DNA from: Hydractinia symbiolongicarpus
Lineage: Eukaryota; Cnidaria; Hydrozoa; Anthoathecata; Hydractiniidae
Length of the DNA stretch: 64,000 bases
Direction of reading: 5' to 3'
NCBI RefSeq assembly: GCF_029227915.1
Contig: NC_079875.1
Span: 12,399,001 to 12,463,000 of the forward strand
This document shows positions 1 through 10,131 of this stretch, in pieces. The position numbers and the translations under genes were made by a program. Below the pieces are notes generated by a model. That model searched no databases. It was not told where the DNA came from and saw nothing but the letters and a program-made list of their open reading frames with translations. Numbering within the stretch: position 1 is the stretch's first letter; each line of letters opens with the position of its first letter.

Positions 1-242
1 GATTTGCAAGGATAAATAATAATGCAATAAAACATTATTTGACATATTGCATACGGTCCTTCCTGACCAAACTTTAGACAAAATGCCAACAAAATAACGG
101 TGTTTAAATCTAAAATTAATAAAGTCCTTTTAGCAACTTGCATGCTGTTTTACCATCAATAAAGTAAACAAAATTTCAAATCTCACATAGTATTCTGTCA
201 CAAATTTTCATAAAATATATATATAAGTCATAATGAGTCATG
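1..242. repeat. Left part of duplicated block, copy A
   Basis: This stretch matches 5411-5614 closely, from the tattgcataYggtccttcc motif to the tcataatgagtcatg end, except for a roughly 40-base segment around 90-130 that is absent from the second copy. It belongs to a larger direct duplication whose right part is 3000-4945. The block probably begins left of the window. It contains no reading frame of note and consists of degenerate monomers of about 95 bp. Confidence 0.85.
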
Positions 243-376
243 TTAATTGGTATGGTTCGGAAGTGAAAACGACACAAAGTAGTGGTAGAAAATGTATTCT
301 TAAATAGTTTGCAGTTATATTTTTGGGGTATGGGTTGAGGTGCTAGGGCTTCGTTAAAAATTAAGTACTGAAATAA

Positions 377-830
377 ATTACTGACATTGTAACAGACTAG
401 ACAATTGACAAATTACTGACATTGTAACAGACAAGACAATTCGCACTACATGCTTTAGACAACGGACTCTTGAATCTTGACACTACATGTCTATTATGGT
501 GAGTGTTTATCGTAACAGTTGGCACACGGGCTTCTTTTTACTGCACCATATGGCCACTGGCTTCTTTTAGACATTTTGACAACGGACTCATGACACTTGA
601 CACAATGTCTTACTATGGTGAGTGTTTATCGTAACAGTTGGCACAAGGGCTTCTTTTTACTGCACCATATGGCCACTGGCTTCTTTTAGACATTTTGACA
701 ACGAACTCGTGACACTACATGTCTCTTATGGTGAGGTTTTTATCGTAACGATTGGCCCACGGGCTTCTTTTTCCTGCACCATATGGCCACTGGCTTCTTT
801 TGACATTTTGACAACCGACTTTTGACAGTA
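377..830. repeat. Two tandem repeat clusters inside the DIRS-type element
   Basis: A 35-bp unit containing ctgacattgtaacagac occurs twice (starts near 381 and 416). It is followed by about three copies of a unit of roughly 115 bp (about 487-815), recognisable by atggtgagtgtttatcgtaac and by ccatatggccactggcttc. An open frame through 622-825 merely reads this repeat and is not a gene. The repeats lie downstream of the recombinase frame, where DIRS-like elements carry non-coding terminal or internal repeat sequence; that equivalence is not demonstrated here. Confidence 0.75.
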
Positions 831-1252
831 CATGACAATTAATGACAATTAAACGTTTGTCTCATTATGACAGACTGACATGAACTGACACGCTCTATAC
901 TTACAAAATACTTAATTAACTCTATCACTGTCGACAAAATAGACATCTGCACCTAAGCCGGCTGACGAAGGAAGCCCAGCACCCCCAAATTTCCCCAAAT
1001 TGAAAACTAAGAGTTGACTAATATGTAGTCTTCTATAAGTACGACATTAGCTACATACTATGATTTAACACAACACGTAATCGTAAATAAATATCTGCAA
1101 CTAATAAACTGCTGTCATATTGGAAAATATACAAAGAATAGTGCAACATTTACAGTATCCTTACAGACGTTTGAAACTCAAAATTGTATATGTTAGGGGA
1201 TTGTAATAACCTACATACTATATATACTCAGTTAAGTTAAGTTAAACTCAGC

Positions 1253-2278
1253 TTAAAGCACAGACTTAATGTCCCAGATTTTTGTCAGTCCATTTAACTC
1301 TGCTATGCGAGTAGACCATTCTTTCAAAGCGTTGTCTGACAGGTGAATATACCTTCTGTAGCAATCACTACTCCAGCGTCCAATAATCTTAATAGCAGAA
1401 TCGGGTATCCCGCAGGAAGCTGCAGCCAAAGCACCACCAATGCGAAAACTATGCGTGTTAATGTTAATATTGTTAGGCAAGCTTATTGTAAGAAATGAAG
1501 AAACAAACTTCCGGGTAACAAACTTTCCGTCACTAAACGTGAACCAGGGCCCTAGTTTGGTTCCTCTGAATGCTAGGTAATTTTGAATGGCTTTGTAAGG
1601 ACAAAGAGAGCCTCCAATTTTTGCTAAGCGAATCTTGCACCCTAGCCTAAACGGATCTGTTTTAGAGCACTTAAGGTTAATTACAGCATTTGAACCACAC
1701 GTGGAAAAGGATATGTCAGCAGGTGTGAGGTGAGTTTCTGTATCAAAAGTGGACGTGGTGGGGCAAACATACTCTGACACCCTTAACAGGCCAAAAAATG
1801 CCACTAAGATAAGACAAGTCCACATTGCTTTGTCGTGGTTGGAAAACATAGAGTTTTTTATAAACATTATCATTTTACGCAGATCAGCTGGTGCAATTGG
1901 TAGTCTCTGAGAAGCAGAATTTGGATGACATCTTCTAATGCCACGCAAAACATAGTACAGGCGACCCATGTGGGCTATCTTCGTGTGAAAGCCACGTATT
2001 ACACTCTCGTACTGAACCCCACAAAGATAGACTTTAATAGTGGCAAATTTGACGCGTCTTGCCAAATATGTCACAAACAGTTGAAGTGTTGATTCTGTCA
2101 GAGGAAAGGTAGGTACAGATGTAGCTTCACAAAAAATTTTAAAGGAGAGATATCCTGACCGATATGTTGCCCTGGTGTTTGTTGAAATGGACGAGTTTAA
2201 ATAATGACTTAAATCTCTTTGAAGAGTTGTAGTATCGATGAAGGAATTGGTGTTGGATCTGCTTCGGCTTCTGGGCAT
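1253..2278 (-). CDS. Tyrosine recombinase of a DIRS-type retroelement
   Basis: This 341-residue frame encodes a phage-integrase/XerD-type tyrosine recombinase, the enzyme that integrates circular DIRS cDNA by strand exchange. The N-terminal 110 residues look like the SAM-like core-binding domain (LTESTLQLFVTYLARR). The catalytic domain shows the expected set: Arg in GLLRVSEY, a beta-hairpin Lys in KCSKTDPF, His and Arg in THSFRIGGA, Trp in IGRWSSD, and the nucleophile Tyr in CYRRYIH. There are no internal stops, so the enzyme could still be active. The ATG at 2278 lies five bases beyond the stop of the RNase H frame, matching the RH-then-YR order of DIRS/Ngaro-like elements. The N-terminus is rich in Ser, Arg and Asn, as is usual for these proteins. 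Confidence 0.88.
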   Translation of the reverse strand: MPRSRSRSNTNSFIDTTTLQRDLSHYLNSSISTNTRATYRSGYLSFKIFCEATSVPTFPLTESTLQLFVTYLARRVKFATIKVYLCGVQYESVIRGFHTKIAHMGRLYYVLRGIRRCHPNSASQRLPIAPADLRKMIMFIKNSMFSNHDKAMWTCLILVAFFGLLRVSEYVCPTTSTFDTETHLTPADISFSTCGSNAVINLKCSKTDPFRLGCKIRLAKIGGSLCPYKAIQNYLAFRGTKLGPWFTFSDGKFVTRKFVSSFLTISLPNNININTHSFRIGGALAAASCGIPDSAIKIIGRWSSDCYRRYIHLSDNALKEWSTRIAELNGLTKIWDIKSVL

Positions 2279-2283
2279 AGACG

Positions 2284-2727
2284 TTAGAAGTGTTGTACCT
2301 GCAATCGAGACAAAAGATCTGCATAAGTATTGTGCTGGCCTTTAATGTGGTGTACCAGGAGGTTTATATTGTGTTCTGCTGTGTAGAAAAATAAAAAACG
2401 TACAAGATGCATGATGTTTAGACAACGACACGACCCAGAGGACCACACATGAACAATAGCCAAATTATCTGTGTATAACACTAATTGCTTGTTTTTCCAT
2501 GCCTCGCCCCAAGAAAAAACTGCCACAACTATGGCCAATAACTCAATGAAGGTGATACTATACTTATGAATAAGGTTTAAGGCAATTGAAAACCATGCAC
2601 CAGAAAAAAATCCTCCTATGCCTACTCCAGAAGCATCAGTAAAAAGATTTATGGAAGAGGAGTCTAATGTTTCAGTGTGGATAATAGCGATGCCATTCCA
2701 AGTGGGGAGAAACTCACACCAAGAGGC
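2284..2727 (-). pseudogene. RNase H domain remnant of a DIRS-type pol
   Basis: The frame is open on the minus strand from just after a TAA at 2728-2730 to the stop at 2284. It starts with the WCEFLPTWNG linker found between reverse transcriptase and RNase H in DIRS elements. All four RNase H acidic positions can be read: Asp in TDASGVGIGG, Glu in IELLAIV, Asp in YTDNLA, and Asp in NTYADLLSR. The reverse transcriptase that should precede it is missing, because the sequence beyond 2728 has stops and no recognisable motif. The fragment is therefore a 5'-truncated pol, although the RNase H part itself is undamaged. Confidence 0.85.
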
Positions 2728-2969
2728 TTACTGTGTTCTACTCCATATTTATACCCCCCTGCTTGTGGTATGGATCTATGACCTTAAGTAACAAGCTTAA
2801 GGCAGTTTAATGTTTTGGTTAAATTAATATAGTGTTGACTATTAGTCATAGGTCACCAACACATTTGTAAAATTAATAATGCAGAATGACAAAACACTAG
2901 TGAACCAGGTTAGCCTTATACTAGGAGTCAATGGAGACACACCTTTCCTTCTGTAACCCCAATTAACAT

Positions 2970-2992
2970 GTGCTAAACTTTTAGTTTAGCAC
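2970..2992. other. Perfect hairpin at the element's right end
   Basis: A ten-base arm, gtgctaaact, and its exact complement flank a three-base loop, ending three bases before the terminal TTAA. Subterminal hairpins are typical of Helitron 3' ends, but the CTRR ending and the AT target of Helitrons are absent here, so its role for this element is unknown. Confidence 0.8.
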
Positions 2993-2999
2993 CATTTAA

Positions 3000-4945
3000 A
3001 CAACAGCAATCAATCTGAATATAAGTTCATTTTATGTCAATTTTTGCACCAATTTTGCAACACAAAATACAAATTCTAAATAATACTAAAATCTCTTATT
3101 TTGGTCCTTCGCATACCGACGGTCTCCCACAAAAGTTTAATCAAAATGTAAAAAATGAGAGGTAACGACAAAATCAAAGTTTGCAAAATTTAATTATTTC
3201 GGTACATATATCTACTGCATATGCCCTCTAAAACAATATTTTAATCCAAAATGCCTAAGAAAGACAGTTTGCAACAAAAATCAGTTATTTCGATAATATT
3301 GCATACACTCTTTACTCACAAAAGCTTCACAAACTGTAAAAAAAAAGAATGGTTGTAGGGAGTGCTTGTGATTCAACAAAAAAAGTTTTTTTGACATATT
3401 GCATCTAGCCCTTACCCATTAAATCTTACACAAAACTAAATACGATTTATAACACATCAAATTTAAATGGAGAAGGATTAGTCATTTCGATATATTGCAC
3501 GGAGTCCTCCGCAGTAAGAATTTATACAAAATATAGAAAAACAAAGCTTGCAAGGTGTAAAATTGAATTCTTCTTCTGTGTATATATATATATAGTCCTT
3601 TCTCGCAAAATTAACATAAAATGTCAAAAAGGTTCAGATATAACATCTAACACAACAAAAATCAGTCCTATCAGTATATGTCATGCCATTGTCTTCCACC
3701 AAATGTTCCCCTTAAAGTTTCACAGACACAGCCTGTAAATTAAAAACAACTAAGATCAGGTATTTTGGTCTATTTCATACCATTCTGTTCCAAATAACTT
3801 ATAAAATGTAAAAATTGAGTGGTAAAACAGAAATTTGCAAAATTCCATTTTTTTATATGCATGTATATTATATGCCTTCTACAACAATAAGTTAATTCAA
3901 AATGTCAAAAAGAAGAAAAAAATAGCTTACAAAGAGTATAAAATTGAAATCAACAAAGTAGCTCTTTTGGTGTATTAAATATAAGTCATACGCACAAAAG
4001 TTTACACTAAATGTAAGAAAATGGTTGTGTTTAGTAATTCTAAATTAAGAAAAGTCAGTTCTTTTAGCATGCTGATTAAGGTTTTTGCCCACAAATTCTT
4101 ACATGAAAATGTCAAAACCACAATTTGAAACAAATTAAATTTACATTTTAAAAATAAGTAATTTCTGAACTTTATTTTCAGAATATTTGGAGGAAAAGAA
4201 CTTCGCAAACCAAAAAAACCCAGGAAAATGTTTAAAATCTTCAGGGTTAATAACGTTTGATGGGTTTTGTGGGAATATATATACTGGGAATCTTTAGTTT
4301 AAAGCTAGCATTAGCTAGCTACAGCAGCTATTAGCTAGTCACTTAAATATAAACTGGAGACTTAGCTAGGTATAAAGAACATGGCTACATATATATATAT
4401 ATATATATTCCTAGCTAGCTAGCTAGTTGTTGGTGGTGGTTGGCTTTTTATGATGCTAGCTATAAAACATGTCTGGCAACAATAATATAATCAAAACTGA
4501 AAATAAAACATGAAAAAACCTTACAGAACCTTGCTATGATTAATTTATAAAACCATGCTCTTCTTCAAATGTTTTTTTAAAGATTTATTTTGAATGAAAG
4601 AGTAGAGAATACTCAAAAAGAACAGCCATCTTTTTCGTAAACACAATATCCGTTCTATGCTAGGAACTTCATTTAACAGTCCGTATGCTTTGTGAATATC
4701 TAATACCGTTTCATATGTAGCGATACCTATATATATATACTAACATAGAGTTTTTTGGCATAAGGGTATATATATTTATATCGTTATTAGCAGCGGGTTA
4801 TATATTTACACCTTATGTGCGATTTCTATGAAGTATATCCCTAATCTTTTTAGTTAAATTTTAGCGTACAGCCACGTCATAAGAAAGTGACCCGTGATTT
4901 CCGTGTCGTGGACTCACAGTTTTACTCACGCAAGGGAATTAACAT
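3000..4945. repeat. Right part of duplicated block, copy A
   Basis: This segment is nearly identical to 5619-7634, with scattered substitutions and a shorter (AT)n tract (about 4389-4409). Its first 1.2 kb consists of degenerate monomers of about 95 bp sharing the pattern ttgcata-gtccttcctcacaaaa-ttacacaaaatgtaaaaa-gcttgcaa. The last 700 bp is non-repetitive, with several agctagct runs, and ends at acgcaagggaatta. The two copies carry the same spurious minus-strand frame (4002-4208 and 6628-6834), which is not evidence of coding. Confidence 0.9.
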
Positions 4946-5410
4946 ATAAGACTAGCTGTTTCCCGTGAAAGAATCCACTGTATTCCATTTAATTTATGTA
5001 GCAGATATATGTCCATCAAAAAACAAACAATACAGCAGTGCGCATCTTACATCTGCATTATTATATAAATGACCAAAAAAATTAAAGATTTTCAACCACT
5101 GCAGTATATATGTGACATTTAAAATCTAAATCTACTAAAATTACTTGCTCTGACCATCTGACAAATGCGAAAATTATTCGGAAAAAAGTTTTTAAAAGCA
5201 TTTCAACATACATCTCACCCATAAAATTTAAACCACTCAAAACGCCACATATATACAAAAAAGCTGATCAATGTCAAACACAAATCTCTCTCATTGTATA
5301 TGTTAAAATCAGTTAGTTTATTGCAAACCCTGCCAAAGGTTGACACAAAATGCGAAAAATAAACAATAAATTTTGCCTAAGTAGAAATTTTTATCTAAGG
5401 TGTTACAAAG
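4946..5410. other. Spacer between duplicated blocks
   Basis: Sequence after the copy A end (actagctgtttcccgtg) has no counterpart after copy B. From about 5200 it again shows the 95-bp-monomer style (aaaatttaaaccactcaaaa, cacaaaatgcgaaaaa). It probably includes the beginning of block B, whose partner lies left of the window. No gene is seen. Confidence 0.5.
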
Positions 5411-7011
5411 GGATTGCAAGGTTAAATTATATTGCAATAAAACGTTCTTTGATATAATGCATATGGTCCTTCCTCACCAAACTTTAGACAAAATGTCCTT
5501 TTAGCAATTTGCATGCTGTTTTACCATCAATAAAGCAAACAAAATTTCAAATCTCACATAGTATTCTGTCACAAATTTTCATAAAATATATATATAAAGT
5601 CATAATGAGTCATGTTAAACAACAGCAATCAATCTGTATATAAGTTCATTTTATGTCAATTTTTGCACCAATTTTGCAACACAAAATACAAATTCTAAAT
5701 AATACTAAAATCTCTTATTTTGGTCCTTCGCATACCGACGGTCTCCCACAAAAGTTTAATCAAAATGTAAAAAAATGAGAGGTAACGACAAAATCAAAGT
5801 TTGCAAAATTCAATTATTTCGGTACATATATCTACTGCATATGCCCTCTAAAACAATATTTTAAGCTAAAATGCCTAAGAAAGACAGTTTGCAACAAAAA
5901 TCAGTTATTTCGATAATATTGCATACACTCTTTCCTCACAAAAGCTTCACAAACTGTAAAAAAAAGAATGGTTGTAGGGAGTGCTTCTGATTCAACAAAA
6001 AAAGTTTTTTTGACATATTGCATCTAGCCCTTACCCATTAAATCTTACACAAAATTTCCAAAACTATATACGATTTAGAACACATCAAATTTAAATCGAG
6101 AAGGATCAGTCATTTCGATATATTGCACGGAGTCCTCCCCAGTAAGAATTTATACAAAATATAGAAAAACAAAGCTTGCAAGGTGTAAAATTGAATTCTT
6201 CTTCTGTGTATATATATATAGTCCTTTCTCGCAAAATTAACATAAAATGTCAAAAAGGTTCAGATATAACATCTAACACAACAAAAATCAGTTCTATCAG
6301 TATATGTCATGCCATTGTCTTCCACCAAATGTTCCCCTTAAAGTTTCACAGACACAGCCTGTAAATTAAAAACAACTAAGATCAGGTATTTTGGTCTATT
6401 TCATACCATTCTGTTCCAAATAACTTATAAAATGTAAAAATTGAGTGGTAAAACAGAAATTTGCAAAATTCCATTTTTTTATATGCATGTATATTATATG
6501 CCTTCTACAGCAATAAGTTAATTCAAAATGTCAAAAAGAAGAAAAAAATAGCTTACAAAGAGTATAAAATTGAAATCAACAAAGTAGCTCTTTTGGTGTA
6601 TTAAATATAAGCCATACGCACAAAAGTTTACACTAAATGTAAGAAAATGGTTGTGTTTAGTAATTCTAAATTAAGAAAAATCAGTTCTTTTAGCATGCTG
6701 ATTAAGGTTTTTGCCCACAAATTCTTACATGAAAATGTCAAAACCACAATTTGAAACAAATTAAATTTACATTTTAAAAATAAGTAATTTCTGAACTTTA
6801 TTTTCAGAATATTTGGAGGAAAAGAACTTCGCAAACCAAAAAAAAACAGGAAAATGTTTAAAATCTTCAGGGTTAATAACGTTTGATGGGTTTTGTGGGA
6901 ATATATATACTGGGAATCTTTAGTTTAAAGCTAGCATTAGCTAGCTACAGCAGCTAATAGCTAGTCACTTAAATATAAACTGGAGACTTAGCTAGGTATA
7001 AAGAACATGGC

Positions 7012-7092
<81 letters not shown>

Positions 7093-7634
7093 CTAGCTAG
7101 CTAGCTAGTTGTTGGTGGTGATTGGCTTTTTATGATGCTAGCTATAAAACATGTCTGGCAACAATAATATAATCAAAACTGAAAATAAAACATGAAAAAA
7201 CCTTACAGAACATTGCTATGATTAATTTATAAAACCATGCTCTTCTTCAAATGTTTTTTTAAAGATTTATTTTGAATGAAAGAGTAGAGAATACTCAAAG
7301 AGAACAGCCATCTTTTTCGTAAACACAACTTCCGTTTTATGCTGGGAACTTCATTTAACAGTCCGTATGCTTTGTAAATATCTAATACCGTTTCATATGT
7401 AGCGATACCTATATATATATGCTAACATAGAGTTTTTTGGCATAAGGGTATATATATTTATATCGTTATTAGCAGCGGGTTATATATTTACAGCTTATGT
7501 GCGATTTCTATGAAGTACATCCCTAATCTTTTTAGTTAAATTTTAGCGTACAACCACGTCATAAGAAAGTGACCCGTGATTTCCGTGTCGTGGACTCACA
7601 GTTTTACTCACGCAAGGGAATTAATATATAAGAT
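5411..7634. repeat. Duplicated block, copy B (uninterrupted)
   Basis: This is the second direct copy of the block at 1-242 plus 3000-4945. The empty insertion site is at 5615-5618, inside tcatgTTAAacaacag. An (AT)n microsatellite at about 7015-7091 is some 55 bases longer than in copy A. Divergence elsewhere is low, suggesting a recent tandem duplication. No genes are seen. Confidence 0.9.
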
Positions 7635-7818
7635 AGCAATAAAATCGTGACATGTGTATGAATTTTTAATCAGCAGCCGTGCTCGTCCTGTTCGCCCCTC
7701 CTTTAAGGTTACGCATCATTTTCTGAACAGTTGGTCTCGATCGTCAAGGATACTTTTAAAAGAAGGTAAAATAAATAATATATACATCACTAGGGCTGGA
7801 CTTAAGCATCCTCCTACC

Positions 7819-7890
7819 CTCGTCCTCAGGGTTTTTTGCCTTTTTGATATGAGAGATGAATCTCATATCAATCGAAAAATACCCTGGTAT
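7819..7890 (+). repeat. Short palindromic dispersed repeat
   Basis: Contains ctcgtcctcagggttttttg, then a ten-base stem tgatatgaga (7845-7854) paired with tctcatatca (7861-7870), then gaaaaataccctgg, which mirrors the left flank. The left half matches the reverse complement of 8961-9020. This fits a small MITE-like or foldback repeat. Confidence 0.5.
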
Positions 7891-8960
7891 CGTTTACCGG
7901 ATATTGAAATATTATTGGCTGTCACATTTTCGCATAATTATTACGACTTTTTTCCTTAGTCAGCACTTTTCAGGTCCAGATTAAAACAGCGCATTGAGCC
8001 ATTGTTGATTATATTTGTAAACAAAAAAAACTTTGTTATAAAGCTAGTTAAATTTATAAAAAACATTTGGTTTTATTTTTTTAGATTTATTAAGATATCA
8101 CTGACTAGTTCATGGTGTCGCGTTGTACATTAAGAAAAAAGATAGCTGCATGAAAAGAAGGCTACTGATATAGGAAAAACAAGTGTCTAGTGTCTCTGTA
8201 AAATTCCTAAATTTTATAACTCCTAGTGTCTCTGAGAAATCCCGAGTTTTATAACTACCTTTACCGTATTCATGCAGGGGCAGATAGAATCAACCTACCC
8301 GCAGCTGACATTTGGTGACTTTTCTTTTATGAGCATCCTGCAACAGAATTTAACAAAACGAATATAGAAGATTTTTTCAATATGAAGCTGGGTCGCAACA
8401 ATCAAGAATGGCAAAAAAATTTATTTAGACCCAAACATAACACTTAGGCTCTGACATATTTCAATCATGAAAATTGATCTTAATGTTTTTTGCACATGTA
8501 ACTTTATCAAAAATGGCATAACTGTCAAAAATGGCTTAATGGTGTCCCTGAAAATGGTTAAAATCTCAAAAAAAATTTTCAAAACAGCCCAAAAACATGT
8601 CATACCAAGCTCCAAGCCTTTATTTCAAATTCATTTTTAGCAAAAAGTATAGTAATGAAAAGTAAGCATTTTTTTATAGCCCACTTTTAGCTTTATCCCT
8701 TTCAGTACATAGACTCATACTTGGTAATATATCCACATTAAGAAGGTATTTATAACAAGACACTATGCTTTTTACACAACTCTATGTTTTTTAGTCAATA
8801 TTTTTGAACATCTCTCATAGTCAAAAATCCTGTTATTTTTTAACATTTTTGTAACAAAATCTGCCATCTTTATAGTAAATAGTTGCATATATTATGTAGC
8901 GCGAATAAATTATCTATGTTGGGATGTAAACCAATCACCATACAGATCTAACCAGCCTGT

Positions 8961-9020
8961 ACCAGGGTTTTTTTCGCCGCCAGCCTTGATGTCAAAAAGG
9001 CAAAAGCCCCTTGGGACGAG
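8961..9020 (-). repeat. Dispersed repeat related to 7819-7850
   Basis: Read on the minus strand it gives ctcgtcccaaggggcttttg, then cctttttgacat, and ends in aaaaaaaccctgg. This is the same order of blocks as at 7819-7850 plus a short GC-rich insertion. The GC-rich composition stands out from the AT-rich surroundings. Confidence 0.45.
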
Positions 9021-9864
9021 ATTGATCGAATTATATTAAGATAAAAATATTGTCACGTTTTTTAGCCATGTATAAATCTTAAACAAAACAATTTAAGATT
9101 TTTATAGTTTTATTTTTTTTAGTCAATATTTTTAAACGTTTTTCAGTGAGCCAAACAGTAAATATGAAAGATGTTATTTTGGCAGATTTCAATTGTTGAC
9201 ATTTTGAATGAAAATAAAGTTTCTTTTTAAAGCTTTGTAAAAACACATGACTTTTAGTATTTTTTAGCCGGTTGAGAAAAGACATCTGGCTAGCGAACTA
9301 GCTAGCAATCTTGCTTACATACACATAGGCAGTCGTAATAAGCCTTTACTAAATGAAAAAATCTTATTTTTATTCATTTTTGTACTTAAAAAACAAGTGC
9401 TCTTTCAAAAGTGTAGTTCAGTCAGACCAGTGATTCTTCACCAAGAATATTTAGCTTCAACAATTCTTCTTTAAGTCAAAGTGTCGTGAATTTAATCAAT
9501 TCTGCCGACAGTGCCACTCGCCTGTGAAATTATACAGAAAGAAATAACATAATTATTGCGCATAAAGCAAAATTATACTCCGATCTCCATAGCGTCTCAC
9601 CCTCTAACTTGGTGTAGCATTTTCTTTTTTCTTTAAAATTTTAACACAAAATTTTGTTTTTCGATTTTAAATATTTTTCTTTTGACAGCGGCTAGATGCA
9701 GCCTAAAATGCTAATGAGACTTCTTTTAAAACAAACAAAAGGCTAGGTCGTTGCTTCAGCCCGCACACTTCGCATACTTGTTGACTTCACATACACTTTG
9801 CTTATAAACCTGCCTTTACCCTGGTACAAGCAAGTATTCTTAGCGACACAAACTTCAAATCTAA

Positions 9865-10131
9865 TGCATTTACATCATCAGAGAAAAAAAAAACAACTTA
9901 ATTAAATGTTGTCATTTTCAAATTGATCACCTTTCATCGACCCAAATTTCAAATCTGCATATCAAGAACAAGAAGATACAAGAATTACTGATAAAAAGAA
10001 ATATTGGCGTAAATAAATTAGGGAAAATTGTTGAACAATTTGATTTGATAAAAAACGACGAACAACATCTGCTGTGGAACATTTTAAGGAAAACTAATCG
10101 TGAAAAAGATCAAACAAAGAACAAAGAAAAG
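9865..10131 (+). CDS. Possible orphan exon, Lys/Asn-rich
   Basis: A frame without an ATG is open for 89 codons and ends exactly at a consensus donor (GAAAAG then gtaagt at 10132). The peptide has an ordinary, helix-like composition (IQELLIKRNIGVNKLGKIVE, then HLLWNILRKTN) rather than low-complexity sequence. A possible acceptor is catcatcag, ending at 9881. I do not recognise the product. It directly precedes the tandem array at 10132-12490 and may belong to the same broken or cryptic gene. It could equally be chance. Confidence 0.25.

Larger units (their letters stand above)
247..2995 (-). mobile_element. DIRS-type retroelement insertion, incomplete
   Basis: A 2.75-kb segment interrupts the duplicated block. 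TTAA stands on both sides (243-246 and 2996-2999), while the sister copy reads straight through with a single TTAA at 5615-5618, so the interval was inserted or, less likely, lost from the sister. On the minus strand it carries an RNase H frame followed five bases later by a tyrosine recombinase frame, the gene set of DIRS-order elements. No reverse transcriptase or gag is present, so it is truncated or non-autonomous. There are no evident terminal inverted repeats. The low-coordinate half (377-830) holds two tandem repeat clusters, and the high-coordinate end has a 10-bp-stem hairpin. A four-base duplication is compatible with recombinase-mediated integration at a shared short sequence, but that is inference. 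Confidence 0.75.
7635..9864. other. Intergenic stretch without a recognisable gene
   Basis: AT-rich sequence with stops in all frames and no motif I recognise in its short frames (for example 7654-7959, 8421-8615 and 9079-9285). It contains two related short repeats in opposite orientation, listed separately. Confidence 0.5.

Noticed and set aside
247-2995. Helitron because of the subterminal hairpin
   Set aside because: No CTRR end, no TC start, no Rep/helicase frame, and the insertion is at TTAA rather than AT.
243-2999. piggyBac-type transposon because of TTAA flanks
   Set aside because: No terminal inverted repeats and no DDD transposase frame; the coding content is RNase H plus tyrosine recombinase.
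4002-6834. Two near-identical 68-codon minus-strand frames (4002-4208, 6628-6834) as a conserved gene
   Set aside because: They are identical only because they lie in the two copies of the recent duplication. The sequence is part of the 95-bp monomer array and low-complexity.
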